In this document: one piece after another, positions 31,812 to 35,039 of the stretch
Position numbering within the stretch: position 1 is the first letter of the stretch
Layout of the letters: each line of letters opens with the position of its first letter
Origin: Pseudomonas folii
GTDB taxonomy: Bacteria > Pseudomonadota > Gammaproteobacteria > Pseudomonadales > Pseudomonadaceae
Reading direction: 5' to 3'
DNA length: 35,039 nt
NCBI RefSeq assembly: GCF_014357575.1
Contig: NZ_JACONW010000055.1
Span: 1 to 35,039, forward strand
Made by a program: the position numbers and the translations under genes
Notes under the pieces: generated by a model
What the model was told of the DNA's origin: nothing
The model's input: only the letters and a program-made list of their open reading frames with translations
Databases searched by the model: none

Positions 31812-33179
31812 TCATTCCTGCTCATCCGCGCCGCCGCCGAAGCTCAGTCCGTGTTTGCGCAGTTTGTCGTGCAGGGTTTTACGCGGCAGGCCCAGCGCCT
31901 CGGCCAGGCTGCGCACGGAGCTGTGCGGCCGGGTCAGCTCGGCCGCGATCAAGGCACGTTCAAAACTTTCAACCTGCTCACTAAGGCCACCCGTGATGGT
32001 GGGAACCACCGGCACTTCATTGCCCTCCAGTGCGAGCTCCAGGCCCAGGGCGAAACGCTCGGCGGCGTTTTGCAGTTCACGGACATTGCCCGGCCAGGTG
32101 TGGCGCAGCAACAGGGCGCGTTGCGCGGGCTGCAGTTCATGTTTGGGCAGTCCGTGGCGCATGCTCGCCGCGTCGGCATAGTGCTGGAACAGCATCAGCG
32201 CATCTTCGCCACGCTCGCGTAACGGCGGAATTCGTAACGGCGCAACGTTGAGCCGGTAATACAAGTCCGCGCGGAAGCGGCCTTGGTCGGCTGCCTGACG
32301 CAGGTCTTCCTTGGTGGCCGCAATCACCCGAATATCCAGCGGGATTTGCTGATTGCCACCCAGTCGCTCGACCATTCGCTCTTGCAAGAGGCGCAGCAGT
32401 TTGACCTGCACGTCCATGCTCATGCTTTCGATTTCATCGAGGAACAGCGTGCCGCCGTTGGCGAATTCGAACTTGCCGATTCGGCGCTTCTGGGCTCCGG
32501 TGAACGCGCCAGGCTCGTGCCCGAAGAGTTCGCTTTCGACCACGGACTCCGCCAGCGCCCCGGCGTTTATTGCAACAAATGGCCCGGTACGGCGGTTGGA
32601 CAAATCGTGCAGTGCTCGCGCCACGACTTCTTTGCCTGCACCGGTTTCGCCGAGAATCAGTACATCGGCTTTGGTCGCGGCCAATGCGCCGATCTGCTGA
32701 CGCAAACGCAGCATAGGGGCGGATTGCCCGACCAGACGCGCACTCAGTTGTTGGCGATCGCTCAAGGCCAATCGCAGGCTGCGGTTATCCAGTACCAGAC
32801 GTCGCAGGGCCAATGCCCGACGCACGCTGTCGAGCAGTGCATCGCTGGCGAAAGGCTTTTCCAGAAAGTCGTAAGCACCGGCGCGCATCGCCTGCACGGC
32901 AAGTGGAACATCGCCATGGCCAGTAATCAGCAGGACCGGTAACTCCGGGTCTCTGCCATGCAGGTCGCTCAACAATTCGAGGCCGTCCATGCCGGGCATG
33001 CGAATGTCGCTGACCACAACGCCGGGCCAATCATGTTCAATTCTGGCCGCCAGGCCATTGGCTTCCGGCAAGGTCAGGACTTTCAGGCCAGCAAGGTCAA
33101 GGGTCTGGCTCAAGGCCTGACGCAAATGCGGGTCGTCGTCGATCAGCACTACCTGGATCTTGCTGTCGATGGCGGTCAT
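31812..33179 (-). CDS. dctD: DctD sigma-54-dependent response regulator
   Basis: DctD is the sigma-54 activator that, with DctB, switches on C4-dicarboxylate uptake. The 455-residue protein has a receiver domain (about 8-120) with phosphoacceptor Asp58 and acidic cluster DDD at 14-16. A sigma-54 AAA+ domain has Walker A GETGAGKE at 177-184 and the sigma-54-contacting GAFTGA at 224-229. The C-terminal Fis-type HTH includes EALGLPRKTLHDKLRKHGL. Its ATG overlaps the dctB stop by four bases. The target transporter gene (dctA or a TRAP system) is not in the window. Confidence 0.92.
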   Translation of the reverse strand: MTAIDSKIQVVLIDDDPHLRQALSQTLDLAGLKVLTLPEANGLAARIEHDWPGVVVSDIRMPGMDGLELLSDLHGRDPELPVLLITGHGDVPLAVQAMRAGAYDFLEKPFASDALLDSVRRALALRRLVLDNRSLRLALSDRQQLSARLVGQSAPMLRLRQQIGALAATKADVLILGETGAGKEVVARALHDLSNRRTGPFVAINAGALAESVVESELFGHEPGAFTGAQKRRIGKFEFANGGTLFLDEIESMSMDVQVKLLRLLQERMVERLGGNQQIPLDIRVIAATKEDLRQAADQGRFRADLYYRLNVAPLRIPPLRERGEDALMLFQHYADAASMRHGLPKHELQPAQRALLLRHTWPGNVRELQNAAERFALGLELALEGNEVPVVPTITGGLSEQVESFERALIAAELTRPHSSVRSLAEALGLPRKTLHDKLRKHGLSFGGGADEQE

Positions 33180-34990
33180 GCAGATAAATCCTCTGGCGGT
33201 TGAAGGTTGACCCCGGACGCGCCATCGCGCAGGCGCAGCGTCAGCAGTGCGCCTCCGGTCGGGTGATTATCGAACAGCAGTTCACCGCCCAGCGCGCGCA
33301 TCAGGGTATCGCAGATCGCCAAACCAAGGCCAAGCCCCTGAGTCCGGGTCTTGGTGGTAAAGAAGGGTTCTCGGGCGCGGGCCAGGGCTTCCTGGGTAAA
33401 CCCCGGGCCGTTGTCCCGAATGAACAGATTGACGCCATCCGGCGTCTGTTCAGCACTGATCCATATTTTGCGCGGTGGGCCTTTTTCGGTCAGCGCGTCC
33501 AAGGCATTGGCCAGCAGGTTGCCGAGTACCTGGCGCAGCCGCGTCTCACCGGCCTGGACCCATAGAGTAGCGTCAGGCAAGTCGCGAATCAGCTCGACTT
33601 CCATGGCCCTGCGTCGCTTTGCCAGCAGCGCCAGGGTGTCGTCCAGCGCAGGTTGCAGGGCGACGCTTTCCGGCGCATGGCGGTCGCGGCGGGCGAAGGC
33701 GCGCAGGTGGGCGATGATGGATGCCATGCGGCCCGTCAATTCGCCGATCTGTTTGAGGTTGCCCCGTGCGTCATCCGTGCGCGAATGGTCCAGCAGGATT
33801 TCCGCGTTTTCCGCATAACTGCGGATCGCCGCCAAGGGTTGGTTGAGTTCATGGCTGATGCTGGCGGACATGGTGCCCAGCGCCGACAGCTTGCCTGCCT
33901 GTACCAGCTCGTCCTGAGCGCGAACCAGTTCCTGTTGCGCCTGCTCGCGCTCAAGTACTTCCTGCCTCAGACGGCTGTTCAAACCTTCCAGATCGCTGGT
34001 GCGCTCCACCACTCGAACTTCCAGTTCGCGCCGGGCCTTGGCTTCGAAAGCGATACGATCCAGATAATGCCGACGCCGCTGGATCAGGATGCCAAGCAGC
34101 AGCATGACCACCAGTAACGCTGCGCCACCAACGGCAACGACGGTGCGTACCGGGCGATCAATCAACGCACGAGGGGCCAGAATGTTCACGCTCCAGCCGG
34201 TTTCTTCGATCTCCTGGCTTTGGGTCAGCCAGGCGTTTTCATCGAGCAACAGCGGACGTGGATCGCGGGTCGGGTAGGGCTGGATCGCTACAATGGCTTG
34301 TTTTTCTTCTTCGCTCAGAGCACGGGTCGAGCGGAAGCGCCATTCAGGCCTTGAGGTGAGAACGACAACTCCGTTGTGGTCGGTGAGCAGCAGCTGCTCA
34401 GGGGTTTTACCCCACAGGTTTTCGGTGTGGTCCAGATCAATCTTGACCACCAGCACACCAATCACTTTGCCACTGTCACGCACCGCGGAGGCGAAGAAGT
34501 AACCGCGTTTTGCCGAGGTGGTGCCAAGGCCGAAAAAGCGCCCCAGGTTGCCTGCCATGGCGTCGCTGAAATACGGGCGAAACGCGAAATTGCGGCCGAC
34601 AAAACTGTCGCGCTTGTCCCAGTTGGACGCAGCAATCGTGGTGCCGTCTGCGTTCATCAGGTACATGACTTCCGCCCCGGTCTGGCGAACGATGGTTTGC
34701 AGCAAATGGTTGGCAGCCTCTTGTGGCGCGCTGCCCTGCGGGGCTTTTAGCGCGGCGGGCAGGTCCGGGAGCTGGCTGAGAATCTGCGGCAGGGTTTCAT
34801 AGCGATGCAGCGTACCCAGCAGGTTGGCGACGTAGAGGTCCAGCGTCTGCCGGTTCTGGCTGACCAGTTCGTTACGGTAATAACGCTCGGCCAGATGCTC
34901 CAGCGGCCAGAGCAGCGGCGCCAGGCACAGAGCAAGTAGCGCGAGGCTGCGCCAGCGCGGGCGGGGTGGGAGGGTGGCGTTCATGGTCAT
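33176..34990 (-). CDS. dctB: DctB C4-dicarboxylate sensor kinase
   Basis: DctB is the inner-membrane sensor kinase for C4-dicarboxylates. The 604-residue protein has membrane segment 1 (about 15-30), a periplasmic double-Cache sensor domain (about 31-290, with GRNFAFRPYFSDAMAG and AVRDSGKVIGVLVVKIDL), membrane segment 2 (about 292-310), a long coiled coil (about 315-380) and HisKA with SISHELNQPLAAIRSYAENA. The ATPase domain follows (NLLANALDAL, RDNGPGFTQE, GLGLGLAICDTLM). An in-frame ATG two codons later (34984) is also possible; no clear Shine-Dalgarno is present. The gene is complete, and about 49 bases of upstream sequence remain to the window end. Confidence 0.93.
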   Translation of the reverse strand: MTMNATLPPRPRWRSLALLALCLAPLLWPLEHLAERYYRNELVSQNRQTLDLYVANLLGTLHRYETLPQILSQLPDLPAALKAPQGSAPQEAANHLLQTIVRQTGAEVMYLMNADGTTIAASNWDKRDSFVGRNFAFRPYFSDAMAGNLGRFFGLGTTSAKRGYFFASAVRDSGKVIGVLVVKIDLDHTENLWGKTPEQLLLTDHNGVVVLTSRPEWRFRSTRALSEEEKQAIVAIQPYPTRDPRPLLLDENAWLTQSQEIEETGWSVNILAPRALIDRPVRTVVAVGGAALLVVMLLLGILIQRRRHYLDRIAFEAKARRELEVRVVERTSDLEGLNSRLRQEVLEREQAQQELVRAQDELVQAGKLSALGTMSASISHELNQPLAAIRSYAENAEILLDHSRTDDARGNLKQIGELTGRMASIIAHLRAFARRDRHAPESVALQPALDDTLALLAKRRRAMEVELIRDLPDATLWVQAGETRLRQVLGNLLANALDALTEKGPPRKIWISAEQTPDGVNLFIRDNGPGFTQEALARAREPFFTTKTRTQGLGLGLAICDTLMRALGGELLFDNHPTGGALLTLRLRDGASGVNLQPPEDLSA

Positions 34991-35039
34991 TGTTGAACTG
35001 CGCTAAGGGTCGGCTTTTCTGTAGAAGATATCGCAGTAT

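Overview
The window is chromosomal DNA of a fluorescent Pseudomonas, most probably of the P. syringae / P. fluorescens lineage. The basis is moderately high GC, typical Pseudomonas protein sequences (ArgA, EnvZ, PckA, RimA-RimB-RimK, DctB-DctD), and many palindromic REP doublets between genes. From memory, much of the gene order matches the part of the P. aeruginosa chromosome that runs from argE/argA to dctB/dctD. No tRNA, rRNA, insertion sequence, prophage or CRISPR array was seen.

Region 1 (1-16.4 kb) is conserved core. argE and argA (arginine synthesis) converge on gshA (glutathione). A hotdog thioesterase gene overlaps tex. The ompR-envZ two-component system is separated by an unusual 167-nt spacer. 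The rimA-rimB-rimK operon links c-di-GMP to glutamylation of ribosomal protein S6. hslR (Hsp15), a PAP2 phosphatase, hslO (Hsp33) and pckA (gluconeogenesis) follow.

Region 2 (16.4-22.8 kb) looks accessory. It begins just after the pckA terminator, and the sequence flanking that terminator recurs 1.5 kb further on. Between the two copies lie a small gene behind a strongly structured leader RNA and a RelE/HigB-type toxin-antitoxin pair. Beyond the second copy come a serine alpha/beta hydrolase with a complete apparent Ser-Asp-His triad, an unrecognised single-span membrane protein, and a RecQ-family helicase without an evident HRDC domain.

Region 3 (22.8-35 kb) returns to core metabolism: a 4HBT thioesterase, a glycine-zipper envelope protein, a YdeP-type molybdopterin oxidoreductase with its FdhD sulfurtransferase and a LysR regulator, a BON-LysM protein matching Kbp/YgaU, a YrfG-like nucleotidase, nudE-cysQ, a YiiD-like thioesterase, and the dctD-dctB C4-dicarboxylate system.

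No wholly new multi-gene system was found. The best leads are RNA and regulatory signals: the leader RNA at 16.74-16.91 kb; an AlgU (sigma-22)-type promoter placed almost directly before an intrinsic terminator at 23.93-24.00 kb; an 8-codon leader ORF ending in two Arg codons before argA; a hyphenated dyad in front of fdhD; and the hairpin-plus-REP spacer between ompR and envZ.
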